Origin: Lineus longissimus
Taxonomy: Eukaryota > Nemertea > Pilidiophora > Heteronemertea > Lineidae
Direction of reading: 5' to 3'
Assembly (NCBI RefSeq): GCF_910592395.1
Contig: NC_088314.1
Location: 8,432,001 to 8,496,000, forward strand
DNA: 64,000 nt
The stretch's first letter is position 1; each line of letters opens with the position of its first letter. A program made the position numbers and the translations under genes. Under the pieces are notes generated by a model. That model saw only the letters and a program-made list of their open reading frames with translations, was not told where the DNA came from and made no database searches. Below are positions 13,323-24,869 of this stretch, piece after piece.

Positions 13323-13550
13323 TTAAAGGGAGAGTATAGGCAGGAGGTAGGGTTGGTCAGATTAAGTTTAGTACACAAAGTCACTGACGGGGGTCTCTCG
13401 TATCTCGCAGTACATCAAAACTGTTCACCGTTGTATAAGTAACATGATTATCACTGAATCAAAGACAAACCCGACTCCAAAATTTGCATACTAGCCACCT
13501 GATGACTGCTAATTTCACCCCGTAGCCCCTGCCGATACTCCCCCTTTAAA
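13323..13550. mobile_element. MITE family B copy
   Basis: Left terminus ttaaagggagagtatagg with caggag, and right terminus cctgccgatactccccctttaa, form imperfect inverted repeats of roughly 25 bp. Related copies are near 35840, 44596 and 50694. Non-coding. Confidence 0.75.
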
Positions 13551-13964
13551 AATAACTTTTTTGGTCTGACAGCCACTTCAATTCCGGTGTTTTAAAAATG
13601 AACTAAAACTTGAACATAACTGGACTAGTCAAATTTTGAACAGAGCAACACTTTGACAGTCCCAGATGGGCTGCTGTTTAAAAGCTGTTTTAACAATATT
13701 TTTTCCCAACCAAGTGCCCCACCAGATTTTCAACTGGGTAAACTGTGCAAAATACGCACTGAAACTGGGCTAACCCTGGGTATCCACAGAATCCTCAAAC
13801 TGTTGGTCACATTTCTATTAGTGTCGTGTTTCATTTGCTGATGTTTTAGAAACAGTATTATAAATACTTATGTATTTCGAGGTTTTCATGTGTACATGCT
13901 TTCAGTGTGTGAAATTCACTTTATAAAGATGCGATGTTGTTTTCTCAGATATCAAATAGCAGTA

Positions 13965-14141
13965 GAACCGCTCTTTAACAACACCCTTAGGACAGAAAAA
14001 TGCTGTCCTTAATATATAGAGGTGTCCTCATAACAGAGGTCAAATTCAATGGAAATTACGAATTTGGGACCAAATGCATTGTCCTTGGTAGAGACTGTTT
14101 ACCTAAAAAAGAGCTGACCCTTGAGGGAGGTTCTACTGTAT
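13965..14141. mobile_element. MITE family A copy
   Basis: Left end cagtagaaccgctctttaac, right end gagggaggttctactgta, and the middle contains tgctgtccttaatatataga and aatttgggaccaaa. Same family as 18113-18275. Non-coding. Confidence 0.78.
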
Positions 14142-14886
14142 CTAAAAAGTAATGACATTGGTATGGTCATTGTCATTCTCACAGAGATTTTCACCAACCC
14201 CACTGACATACACATACATGTACATGTACTGATGAGATTTGAAACAGCAGAATATTTTGTCAAAATAGTCAAAAATATGGGTAATGTAACTCTCAGTCCT
14301 TGGATTCTTCAGTTCATATAGCTCCTTACCCCTTGCTTTAATGGGGTGTCGTCTGTTTTTAGTGTGTGTACATTTTCGCTGCAAACAGTCAACATGTCAG
14401 ATTTCATAAAAAAGATATTTTGTACTTAAGAAGAAAATAAATAAAGAATAAAAGATTAAATGCATATAGAATTAGGGATTCTTCATTTCTTTTTAAACAC
14501 CATTTTGACGAGTTGCCACTGAAAGGTCTTTGTGAAGTCTTGGCAAGTTACTTTGTGCCACATTGATCTGACACAGTCTTTTGTTTAGAACTGCTATGGC
14601 CTAAAGGTTATCACCTCTGCCTGACAAGCAACAGGAACTGTCTACTCACAGCATCCTCCTCCTTAGAACCAGGACATTCTTCCTCTTATTTGCTTCTGTG
14701 GTCCAAAGATGTGAAAGAGGAACAACGATTCCACAAAGAGGGGGTTAAGTTTGAGAGAAATGAAATGGCCAGGGCCATTGTGCTCACCTCATGTGGAGGA
14801 AAGATGGATAAAGAGCATGGTATTGTGTCATGTAGTGTTAGGTTTGATGTAGGTCCAAGCAATTACAATTTCCCCAAAATGGCCAA

Positions 14887-15789
14887 TTTACAGTACATTC
14901 GACCTCTGTGACCTTGAAAAGTTGGTCAAATCAAAGAAGACCCGGGTGATACATTGAATGGTTGTTAGAATTAGATGTACCTATGATATAAAATTGGTGC
15001 CAATCGGGTACTAGGAATAATGGCATTTTGATGAATTTAGGATATGGCCCCTCCCTGGAGGCCAAACGGCAAATCAGATCGCACCAAACTTCGGTACCTG
15101 AGATCACCTGACCAAAGGGTACATGTGTACTTAATTTGTGATCAATAGTCATTGCAGTTAAGAAACGTGCCATAGTTACGTCCTGACGGCGAATTTACGT
15201 CATTTGACCTCTGTGACCTTGACAAGAAGGTCAAATTAAAAACCTGTGTGACATATACTGTATGGTGGTTAGATGTACCCATGATATCAAATTGGTGGCA
15301 ATCGGGCAAGAAGTTAAGGAATTATCACATTTTTAAGGTTTTTGGATTTTGCCCCCTGGTGGTCAAGTGGTGAATCATATTGGACCAAACTTCGGTCCCT
15401 GAGATCACCTGACTAAGGGGTAAATGTGTATCAAATTTGGTATCAATAGTCATTGCAGTTTAGAAACGTGCCATCGTTACATCCTAACGGCCAATTTACA
15501 CCATTTGACCTCTGTGACCTTGAAAAGGAGGTCAAATCAAAAACCCGGAGGATATATGATGCACCTTTGCTAGAAGTACCTACCATATTTTTTTCAAAAT
15601 TTCCCGACTACTATTAAGGGAGATATGGCATATTTTCACTTTTAACGTTTGGCCCCCTGGTGGCCAAACCATGAAACGAATCGGACTGAAACTTGGTCTC
15701 CAAGGTGTCATTACATAAGGGTACATGTGTACCAAGTTTCAACTCAATAGCTCTAACAGTTACGAAACGTGCCCTGCTAACGGACGACG

Positions 15790-15828
<39 letters not shown>

Positions 15829-15867
15829 ACGGTATGGGATAAGCTCACCTCTGCTAAGAGGTGAGCT
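14887..15867 (+). repeat. Three ~303-bp direct repeats with ACG tail and 3' hairpin
   Basis: Units begin at 14887, 15192 and 15494, each with the shared block cgacctctgtgaccttgaaa or ttgacctctgtgaccttga, and each ends near acgtgccatagttac-type text. The last unit runs into the ACG microsatellite (about 15791-15828) and then a hairpin with 11-bp arms (15842-15852 and 15857-15867, loop gcta) followed by an A run. The order of direct units, microsatellite, hairpin and A tail looks like one composite non-autonomous element. The upstream 14590-14886 may be its head, but I cannot show that. Confidence 0.75.
15791..15828 (+). repeat. ACG trinucleotide microsatellite
   Basis: About twelve perfect acg units, preceded by the interrupted ggacgacgg. 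It would encode poly-Thr or poly-Arg/Asp in chance frames and is not in a recognisable gene. Confidence 0.95.
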
Positions 15868-18112
15868 AAAAAGGTATATACATTTCATGAGGCAGAAATT
15901 ATGCCAAAACATAATATTCCCACGGGCGGAGCCAGACAGGATGAGAGGGGGTTAATGGAGACCTTGTTCCTAGGAAAAAGTTTAAAATTTCTTGATACAT
16001 TACACCTGCAATTTTAATTTTTTGATCCTGGGTACAAGGTTGTTTATTAACCCTTGCAGCCCGTTTGGCTCAGACCGTGGGAATATTTTTTTGTAGGAAT
16101 TGTCATTGTTTGGGAGTATTTAACTTTTATGGCAATATTAACCCCATCTGGGCTGGTGGTCTCTACTGTACTGTCTGTCAAGAATTGCTGCATTGAGTGA
16201 CCCCTTACAAAAAATATGTCTCAATTTCACCATGGTACAGTGAGACGAGATTCTCACAACTAGGTGCACTTCCTGGCTGCTCCACTGTATCGCCAACACA
16301 AAAGAGAGACAAGACAGCCACAACCAGACCAAAACAGGCCGGACTGCTCCGACATGGTAAGAGATGAGATTGTCACAACCAGGCTAATTCAGACCTTGGG
16401 ACGGAAACCAAACTTTGAAGTTTAGATTATAAGACACCTATGCATGATAATTACAGGGGAGCCCATTTTTCAGGTATTCTACACCCAAACTGAAAGGCGT
16501 GTCCAAGTGGTGAATTTTTACATGGAAAGCACTACTAACGCACTCAAAGTACATGCAGAGATCAGTCCCTACAAATGATTTCTTCTGTTTCTTCTGCAGC
16601 TCCAACCAACCCTTGTAAATGCCATATTCACTAAAGCTAACAAAATTACACTTGCAAAATTCTAATCCGATTATTAACAATACAACTCTTTAAATTGAAT
16701 ACAGAGTTACATTTGATATATACTCTAGACTCACCGATCTAAGATCGGTTTCATTAATTTGAGGCATGACCGCCCCAAGTGTGATATTCATTAAACAGGC
16801 CAAGGTCCCTTCATACTGATTGGCTCACACTTGTTGGTCTATTATGAAATTGATGCAAGGGCGACAGGTACAACCATTGAACATTATTTTTGGATTGCAT
16901 ATCCAGAAACAGTGTTAGTGGCGAGTCTGGAGTATACACAGGTTGAAAGCCTACATGGGCCTACGTGTGGGAAGATTGAATCAAGGGAACTATCTTGTAG
17001 CAAGTATGATCTCAAGGCAAATACAAACTTCAGGGAACATCATAACTCCAACCGACTGTTCTTTCTGCCCATTACAATAGCCAATGAATGCGACATGCAA
17101 CTAGCAACGCTAATTTCCAAACAACATGAAAGAGTATACAGTTCAATGGAAAGCCACATAACTATCAGGTATTTTCCCTCTGGACTGGTGACCATCAAAC
17201 TGGCCTGATGTTCTCATTATCGACCACTCCTCAGTGGAAATGAATCCAACAAAAAATGGGGTCATTGTATACAGTGGTACTGTATTACCCCGATGAGAAG
17301 CACTTTACTGATGTCCCCCACTCTCAACTAAGATATTTGTGCGTGTACCGGTTTGACTACGGGCTGAAGTTGACGATGTACTCCTGACGGAGCCATTGGG
17401 TGCTTCGCCCGCTCATTGACCGAGGCATGGTGACCTGGAGACAGTGACCGGATTAGCACTAGCTGGTCGAAGGACACTTCACAGGGCGTCAATTCGCAAC
17501 TTCTCATCATTTTTAAGGCACGACCCATTCACGTGGACCAAGTCTTACCCGTCAACCTACTCCTTACGTAGCGTGGGGTACCAACCCACCGCAGATTCAG
17601 GAGTGTGCAATGGTTTTCGAATATCCTACACCCAATTGTGCTGCCCATTCGCAATAGGTTTAACCACCGTCATGCACCCCTGACATCGCCTTCTCTCAGA
17701 CGGTTACAGGAAATGGTGCAATCTGGCTGCAAATTTTTCCCAGAGGGGCGGGATAATGATTATTTCAGATCGATCAGAGTGTCACAAGTTCAGAGTGAAA
17801 TCACCACAGTTATATGGAGTTGCACCAAAATGCAGACTCTTCATTTCATTTGTAAATAGGCATCGATTATTTTTGTTACATTCAATGGACCCAGTCCTAC
17901 AGAGTCAAGGTTAAATGCAACTAACCCCATGGACTTCCATAACTGAAAACAACTTCATGTAGGTCACTATACTACCTAAGCTACAGTGGCTGCAATACCA
18001 AGACGTTGGTTCCTCACTTGAAAAGGTCACCTTCACTGCCGATTCACATCTGTGTCTGTATCCTTCAACAGTGAAAACTAACACTAAAACTAACTAATAA
18101 GTAATGTAACTA
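15868..18112. other. No recognisable gene
   Basis: Contains a fragment of the second satellite family (16190-16390) and several moderately long open frames on both strands (for example 16831-17208, + strand, 125 codons) with no recognisable domain, splice context or ATG in a good setting. I cannot assign a function to any of them. Confidence 0.35.
16190..16390 (+). repeat. Detached fragment of the 27.6-31 kb satellite family
   Basis: Text such as gacaagacagccacaaccag and gatgagattgtcacaaccag, with ctccgacatggtaagag, matches the degenerate monomers of the array at 27638-30965, about 11 kb away. Confidence 0.7.
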
Positions 18113-18275
18113 CAGTAGAACCTCCCTTAGGAGACACCTCTCTACTAAGGAAAACACTTGTTTTGGTCCCAAATTGGTTGTTTCCATTTCATTTGACCTC
18201 TCTAATCAGGACATCTCTTTATTAAGGACAGCACTTGTCAGTCCCGAGGGTGTCCTTAATAGAGAGGTTCTACTG
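18113..18275. mobile_element. MITE family A, best-preserved copy (163 bp, TA target duplication)
   Basis: Left terminus cagtagaacctcccttagga and right terminus ttaatagagaggttctactg are inverted repeats, flanked by TA on both sides (18111-18112 and 18276-18277). TA duplication and CAGTRGAACC-type ends are expected for Tc1/mariner-pogo class transposases. The interior is itself built of repeated and inverted versions of ctctctattaaggaca. Non-coding, so it depends on a transposase from elsewhere. Confidence 0.85.
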
Positions 18276-18558
18276 TACACTCTTTCTCTGCATCCAAGAT
18301 GAAATGTTTTCCAGACTACCTTAGGAGTAAGTCGATAGTCCTGAGGAATTTAGGTATAACTTCTAAACCTTTAGGCCTACAAAGTCATTCTTAGCTGAAA
18401 AAGTAAATCTTCAGGTATTTTCGGCACCACTCAGTTCTTCGTGATATTCTCGGTGTTCACAATGTCCTGCATATTCTGTATAACTGGTGAACCAAAGCTG
18501 AAATAATGATAAGCACGGAACGTGAGTAAAGGAAAAAGATGTTCAGCACAGTTTTCTG

Positions 18559-18732
18559 TCAAGCGATTTCAATGATCTCCTCCTTTCCATTTATAACCGT
18601 AGTGTTTCCCACGGCAATGTTTAACCCAGGCACGCTGTAAAGCCAAATGGTCTGCACGCGATTGATGATTGAGCTGCTCTCAATCACGGACAGGGACTTT
18701 GATCCCAAATGGCCGGTCTTATCAAATACGCT
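18559..18732 (-). CDS. Candidate terminal exon of an unidentified gene
   Basis: On the minus strand an acceptor (ttaattgtag) is followed by 57 codons and a TGA. The peptide includes KTGHLGSKSLSVIES, INRVQTIWLYSVPG and VINGKEEIIEIA at the end. Codon use and composition look coding, and the phase is clean at the acceptor. I do not recognise the family and could not place a matching upstream exon with a good donor; the open segment at about 18820-19055 on the same strand is a weak candidate. It could be a gene remnant. Confidence 0.35.
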   Translation of the reverse strand, partial: SVFDKTGHLGSKSLSVIESSSIINRVQTIWLYSVPGLNIAVGNTTVINGKEEIIEIA

Positions 18733-21208
18733 CTACAATTAACGACAGTCATCAAAAGATGACAATAAAATGATTGTGGACATTGCAATATGACGGAATG
18801 ATATCATCAAATATTTAGGTCCTTGGCAAGGACAGGAAATGTTGTCACACCATTGTTGAACTCCACTGCTTTCCATTTTTCCCAGCAAAGAAACTGTAGA
18901 TACCCTTGATCATGTACTAACCAAAGATGACAGATGTCTTTTCCAGTCAGTATGGAAGGGGCCCTATCGTGTTCAAGACATTTGAACTTGGTTGATGTGA
19001 TCCTTGTCCATAACCCAGCTTGTTTACGAGAGATGTCACGGTGATCTACCAGCTTCAATTACCAGTGGTTTTCCTTTTGAGGTGCTGAAAATAAGAAAAT
19101 AATTCTTTTGATTTTAATGAATTCTTCTACAAAGACAAGAGTTTTTAGAAACAGCTCCATGAAAGGCCTCTGGCTTACTAAGAGGGGGTTGTCAAATGCA
19201 CAAGGACATTGTACAGTGATTGCAGTTCACTCTGCAACCTTATCCGCCAGGAACTTGCCAGCACTACTAACAGCTATTTAGAATGTAAAAATTTCTGTTA
19301 AAGGAACACAACAGGACAGCACTTGACCAGTGTTATGACTAAAATCTGTTCTTAACTTTCTGACTTATTACTTACCCCTGGAAAACACCACTGATTGTCA
19401 TCTGTGTCTGCAAACTGGTGTGGTCAGCCGATCCCAGTCAATCTTGGCAGTGGTGTTTGGCTTGTTTTCCGGTAGGACAATTGTATGATACCTTGCTTGC
19501 ATGATCACCTATGCTCTTGTCCAGTCTGGGTCATCAGGTGGAGGCACTGGGGAGGACCATAGTTTTCATTAAATTTTTTTTATTCTAGATGATAAATTCA
19601 GCTAACGTCACCATTGCGTCACTTGCCAGATTTATGATGTCGCACTGCCAAAATTATGATGTCGTTTGCACATGCCATGAAAATGGCTTCTCGGGAGGAC
19701 CCATTAAAATTATGGGACGCCTTTTTAGAGAGCGCGGAAAAGTATCTATCTTGGAGCCTATCTATCACAGCCAAAATAGAACTGATAATGATGCACCAGT
19801 TTTTATCCAGGCGAGATGATAAACGTGCTTGATATGGCACATTTAGCAAAACGTGGCGAATGAACAGACCCCCTAAAATGAAACAAAAACTGATCACGGT
19901 CGCCACAGAAGCAGTGATTATTTCAAACGACAACTGCATCGCGGTACTACCAATCAGGCCATGCTTGTGTACCGTGACGCTCAATATTCGGTCTTCATAT
20001 ATATCTAAATTAAGCCATGTATTGGTGGCTTATATGGTAAAGATGAGCCTTAGACTAAGGCAACATGAATGATCGAAAGATCAAGGAAATCGCATCGTCA
20101 TGACGTTGTCCGACATCATGAATCTGGTGAGTGACGCAATGGTGACATTAGTTATCAATTTTCCAAAGATGATGTCACCAGGAATGAAGATTTTTTTATT
20201 CAGCCAGGTCCACAGACATTCCTCTCACTTCAAGCTGCACAGGATTGCATATTACTGCTGACCTGGAAGAATTTTTCCACCCACAAAACTTCTTCATGTA
20301 AAATCTAGGGCCACAGATTCTTGTTCAATTCATATGCATTGAAAAGGCAAGCAGGTCAGCAGGGGCTCAACAAAATACTATTTTCTTGCACCAAATGATG
20401 ATCATGAAAGTCAAGTGCTGTTTACAGTTTTTTTTGACTAGCTTAGGGCCTACAATAATCATTTACCGTACCAGAAATATTCTCGCCTGGAGCAGTTCTC
20501 TGCCCTGCTCTTCTTAAACTGTGCAGCTGTGTACAGACAGACACTCCCATGTTTTTATGTTGCGTCTACCCATCTCATCTTTTTGGAAACCATGTTGGCT
20601 AAAAAATAACTTAAATTAGAACACATTTGTAACCAGATAATATTGATTTTTGGTGAAATTTCTGCTTCTTACATTTTGAAGTGTTCTTAATATTGTTCCT
20701 GTGGTGGCAAGGTATCACTCTCTCAAGTCCAATGCCTGGCATTGCTGTTTCAGCAGCAGTATCACTGTGCCTTAGATCACAGGCACGAAATCATTTCAAA
20801 CTGACTGCTGAATTTATCACTCAACAAGCTGACATTTAACTCCATGTCTCGGAGGCACATAAGTCGCCACCCCCTTTTTGACAGTGTGTCGGTGGATACT
20901 TAGCCATGCCAAACCAAACCGCTGCATCTTTTTCTTCTGTAATATTTTGTCGGATCTCTCTTGGACAGCTGAGTGACATCAAAGTCCCTAATCTTGAAAC
21001 AGTCTGAAAAAGAACTCGAAGTATTAGAATTGTAGTAGATGTAAATTATAGGCAAACCACAGGCAAGATCCTTTGACCAAAGATGGTGCCTACCTTACCA
21101 GAATGAGATCTACACTTCTATTGGAAATACACCCTTGACCATAATCAAATCTGTTTTAAATTACAAGGATTTTTCGTGGACCTACAGAAGGTAAACAATT
21201 AAGACTAG
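18733..21208. other. No assigned gene; weak coding-like islands
   Basis: Apart from the small open frame at 19683-19832, short coding-like stretches occur on the minus strand near 19380-19500 and 18820-19055, but each is broken by stops or lacks usable splice sites. Nothing else is recognisable. Confidence 0.35.
19683..19832 (+). CDS. Possible small ORF, 49 aa, unknown function
   Basis: ATG at 19683 has a favourable context (aaaatggct: A at -3, G at +4). A second in-frame ATG is at 19677. The peptide starts MASREDPLKLWDAFLES and continues with a helical-looking, charged-hydrophobic mix to DDKRA and a TGA. Composition is protein-like, but there is no recognised domain and no supporting splice site. 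It overlaps, in another frame and on the other strand, an equally open frame with one hydrophobic stretch. It may be a real small protein, a first exon or chance. Confidence 0.25.
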   Translation: MASREDPLKLWDAFLESAEKYLSWSLSITAKIELIMMHQFLSRRDDKRA

Positions 21209-21411
21209 CAGTGGCACCTCCCTTAGTGGACACCTCTCTATTATGGACAACCTCTCTATCAAAGACAACCTCTCTGTTAAGGACATGAGTTCTTGTCCCC
21301 AAATTGGTTGTTTCACTTCAATTCAACCTCTCCAATCAGGACACCTCTCTATTAAGGACAGCATTTGTCTGTCCCAAGGGTGTCCTTAATAATGATAGAG
21401 GTTCTACTGTA
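21209..21411. mobile_element. MITE family A copy with extra internal repeats
   Basis: Left end cagtggcacctcccttagtg, right end gaggttctactgta. Unlike other copies it has about three successive gacaacctctctatcaaag-type blocks on the left, making it longer than the 163-bp copy. Confidence 0.75.
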
Positions 21412-21553
21412 TTACTTTTGGAGCTTCCAAAGTTGAGCTCGCCTAGAACCAGAATATGACACTATAGGGCACAGGAATCCCGATTTCCCAAGGACCACAT
21501 GGGAAAGGAGGACTACAGCCTCATTGAGTGAGATGAGTCTTTCTTTTGGTCAG

Positions 21554-21740
21554 GAAAATACCAAGAGAAATGGAGAGATGCATTGAGGCCGTTTGTCCCA
21601 CGATGGATGGAGCATGGTCTTTCCAAAAACTGTGGGGAAGATGTTCACATACAGCTCACAAAGTTCACCAAGTTGTCAATGCGAACCAAAGCAATACCCT
21701 ACCAGAGATGCTTGGCCTTAGTCTCTCAACAGTTGTCCAC
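21554..21740 (+). CDS. Candidate internal exon of an unidentified gene
   Basis: A good acceptor (tctttcttttggtcag) precedes an open frame that reads KYQEKWRDALRPFVPRWMEH, then GLSKNCGEDVHIQLTKFTKL and onward to about 21740; the frame closes at 21814-21816. Composition is convincing, but I do not recognise the family. No clear donor or partner exon was found. On the opposite strand, 21980-22150 is also coding-like (VMIDKDEICVVSKETEDAGV), so the true strand is uncertain. Confidence 0.3.
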
Positions 21741-21816
21741 ACCGCAGCTTGGATGCCACCATCTCAGCCAGTCACTGTTTTCATCCCTCCTCTTGTGCGT
21801 TCATCTTCAATGCTGA

Positions 21817-23089
21817 TCCTGCAGAAGTAGACCATTTTGTTTATTACAAGGAATTGAACAACTTGATTTTCAACTACAGGGGCCGACACCCACAGGCAAC
21901 AGCCCAGTGATGGGCAGTGTCTTTGTCCTTTTTTATCCAAATCCATCTGGCACAAGGCTAACCACCTCAGTTTGTAAACAGATGTGGTATTCCTCTGCTT
22001 GTAAAGCATGGTCTTCTACTCTTTTCCCATTTTGTATTTGGTGGCAACTGGAAGACACCTGCATCCTCAGTTTCTTTGGACACAACACAGATCTCATCTT
22101 TGTCGATCATCACCTTGTATTTGTTATTTTCCTTTGCAGTATCATCAAGGCATCAGCAGACAGAGCTACACCCACATAATGAGATATGTAGGTACGATAA
22201 CAGGAACAAGGCCATTACTCCAGGCTTGTTATTGAAAGAACAGTAAATTTTCACAGCCCACAAAAATTTACATTTTATTTAAGAAGGGAGAAAAGACACT
22301 TTTAAATTTGTTACCTCCATTTGTTCACATGTAAATTGATCCTTCCTAGGAATGGGGAAGACGGTTAGGTGAAGTGCATCCATAGCTCAGGACTTATCAT
22401 CATACAAGGAGAAACATCTTTGGCCAGCCAGTCTGCAATAAAACAATTCAAAATTTTAAGTTGAACATTGAAATAATTTTTGGCAAAACACCGAGTTACT
22501 TGGCCAATAAACCCAATTGGCGTGGCATAAAAAAGCGTGCATCCCGCCTCTGAAGGAAGAGGAATACTCCCAGGAAAATAAACTCTCAAAGTCCTGAGCG
22601 AAAACTAAAGACAAAGAAGAACATTCTGAAGCTCCTTCATGTCCATCTCTCTATTCTATGGGTGTATACATTTCTTTATATAATGTACCTAGTCTTGTCT
22701 TTGGAACCAAGTGCACAGTTCTCCTTAGGTACAATTTTTCATCACCCTTTTATACAAAGTCTGTCTTTGACACCCAACAACTGGGAAGGAGGCAAGGATT
22801 CAATTTTGAATCAATTGAAGTTTTACCTCACTATTCTCTAGATTGGGTCCTGCTTTTAATTCTCGGACATTGGAATGGTATTGGAAGTGAATGAATCCAT
22901 AGTTCAATACTTGTAATTACACTTGCTTGAGAAACATCTTTAGGCTGTCTGCAATTAAAAATATAAATTCTATTTTAAAAAAATGAATAACAAAGTGTAT
23001 CTCACAATGCAGTGGAAACATGCAGAAATTTTTGCAGCATGCAATAGTTAAAGGAATCCCTTTGCACCAATTTAGAGAATCGCACGATC
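21817..23089. other. No assigned gene
   Basis: Mixed coding-like fragments on both strands at 21860-22200 cannot be joined into a model. At 22490-22580 there is a copy of a dispersed repeat (ttacttggccaataaaccca ... gaggaatactcccagg) that recurs near 34940-35150 and 54430-54550. Confidence 0.35.
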
Positions 23090-23865
23090 ATCCCAAGGGA
23101 CATCTTAAATCTGAACACCAGAGATCTTTCTGGTTGTGACATTAGCCTGTCTTCAGAAGACAATAGAAACCTGAACATCAGAGATATTTCTGGTTGTGAC
23201 ATTGACCTGTCTTGAAGGGACAACTGAAATCTGAGCACCTATGTGTGTTTGTGAGCCTGTCTTAAAGGAACATCTCAACACTGAAATCTATTGGTGGTTG
23301 TGACATTGACTGAACTTATAGGGACATCTGAAATCTGTACAGAGATATATTTGTTGTTGTGACATTGACCTGCCTTCAAGGGACATCTAAAATCTGAAAA
23401 CGGAGATCTTTCTGGTTGTGACATTGACCTGTCTTCAAGGAACAACTGAAATATGAACACCTATTATTTTGTGGTTGTGAGCCCGTCTTAAAGATACATC
23501 TCAACACTGAAATCTATTGGTGGCTGTACAGATATATATTCATTGTTGTGACATCGACCTGCCTTCAAGGGACATCTAAAATCTGAACACCAGAGATCTT
23601 TCTGGTTGTGACATTGACCTATATTCAAGCGACAACTGAAATCTGAACACCTATTGGTTTCTTCGAGCCTGTCTTAAAGGTACATCTCAACACTGAAATC
23701 TATTGGCTAGTCTTCATGGGACATATGAAATCTGTACAGATATATATTTGTTGTTGCGACATTGACCTGCTTTCAAGGGACATCTAAAATCTGTACACCA
23801 GAGATCTTTCTGGTTGTGACATTGACCCGTCTTCAAGGGACAACTGAAATCTGAACACCTATTTG

Positions 23866-23903
23866 TGGTGATGAGCCTATCTTTTAAGATAGGCTCATCA
23901 CCA
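23866..23903. repeat. Perfect 18-bp-arm palindrome inside the satellite
   Basis: Arms 23866-23883 and 23886-23903 are exact inverted copies (tggtgatgagcctatctt and its complement) with a 2-nt spacer. Beyond the right arm the satellite monomer continues in reverse orientation to about 23928, then returns to normal, marking a small internal inversion. Confidence 0.9.
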
Positions 23904-24579
23904 ATGTCGATTTCAGTGTTGAGATCGACCCAAACTCCAAGGGACATCTGAAATCTGTACAGATATATTTGTTGTTGTGACACTGACCTTTCTTCAAAGG
24001 ACACCTAAAATCGGAACACCAGAGATCTTTCTGGTTGTGACATTGACCTGTCTTCAAGGACAACTGAAATCTGAACACATATTTGAGGTTATGAGCCGGT
24101 CTTAAGAGATACCTTAACACTGAAATCTATTGGTGGTTGTGACATTGACCCAAACTCCAAGGGACATCTGAAATCTGTACAGAGATATATTTTGTTGTTG
24201 TGACATAGACCTTTCTTCAAAGGACACCTAAAATCGGAACACCAGAGATCTTTCTGGTTGTGACATCTATTCGTGTTTGTGAGCCAGTCTTAAAGGCTCA
24301 TCTTAACACTGAAATCTATTGGTGGTTGTGACATTGACCCAAACTCCAAGGGACATCTGAAATCTGTACAGAGATGTTTGTTGTTGTGACATTGACCTGT
24401 TTTCAAGAGACATCTAAAATCTGAACACCTGAGATCTTTCTGGTTGTGACATTGACAAGTCTTCAAGAGACAACTGAAATCAGAACACATATATGTTGTG
24501 GTTGTGAGCCCGTCTTAAAGGTACACCTCAGAACGAAATCTATTGGTGGCTGTACGGAGATATATTTATTGTTGTGACA

Positions 24580-24701
24580 ATGGGTGATATGAATAAAGAG
24601 TAGCAAATGCTTTTACTCCGGTTTTGTTTAGGAAGGCCTAGTGTAAATGTACATGAAGATTTAGATAAAAGCATTTGCTAGTCTTTATTCATATCACCCA
24701 T
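24580..24701. mobile_element. 122-bp foldback element, copy 1
   Basis: Inverted termini atgggtgatatgaataaaga... and ...tctttattcatatcacccat pair over about 36 bp, around a loop that includes aggcctagtgtaaatgtac. It is inserted in the satellite at the gaca/ttgac junction of a monomer. Confidence 0.85.
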
Positions 24702-24869
24702 TGACTGGTCTTCAAGGGACATCTGAAATCTGAACACCTGAGATCTTTCTGGTTGTGACATTGACCTGTCTTCAAGAGACAACTGAAATCAGAACATATA
24801 GATTTGTTGTGGTTGTGAGCCTGTCTTAAAGGCACATCTCAGCACTGAAATCTATTGGTTGTTGTGACA

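Noticed and set aside
16831-17208. 125-codon plus-strand open frame
   Set aside because: No recognisable domain, start begins at a non-ATG codon, no splice context; consistent with chance in this composition.
19376-19570. Minus-strand frame with two in-frame TGA codons that might be selenocysteines
   Set aside because: Two stops in about 65 codons is near the chance expectation, no SECIS-like structure was recognised and no family match supports it.
19619-19984. 121-codon minus-strand frame with one hydrophobic segment
   Set aside because: Its annotated start is a TTG; from the first ATG the peptide has no recognised domain and overlaps a better small ORF on the other strand. Not enough evidence.
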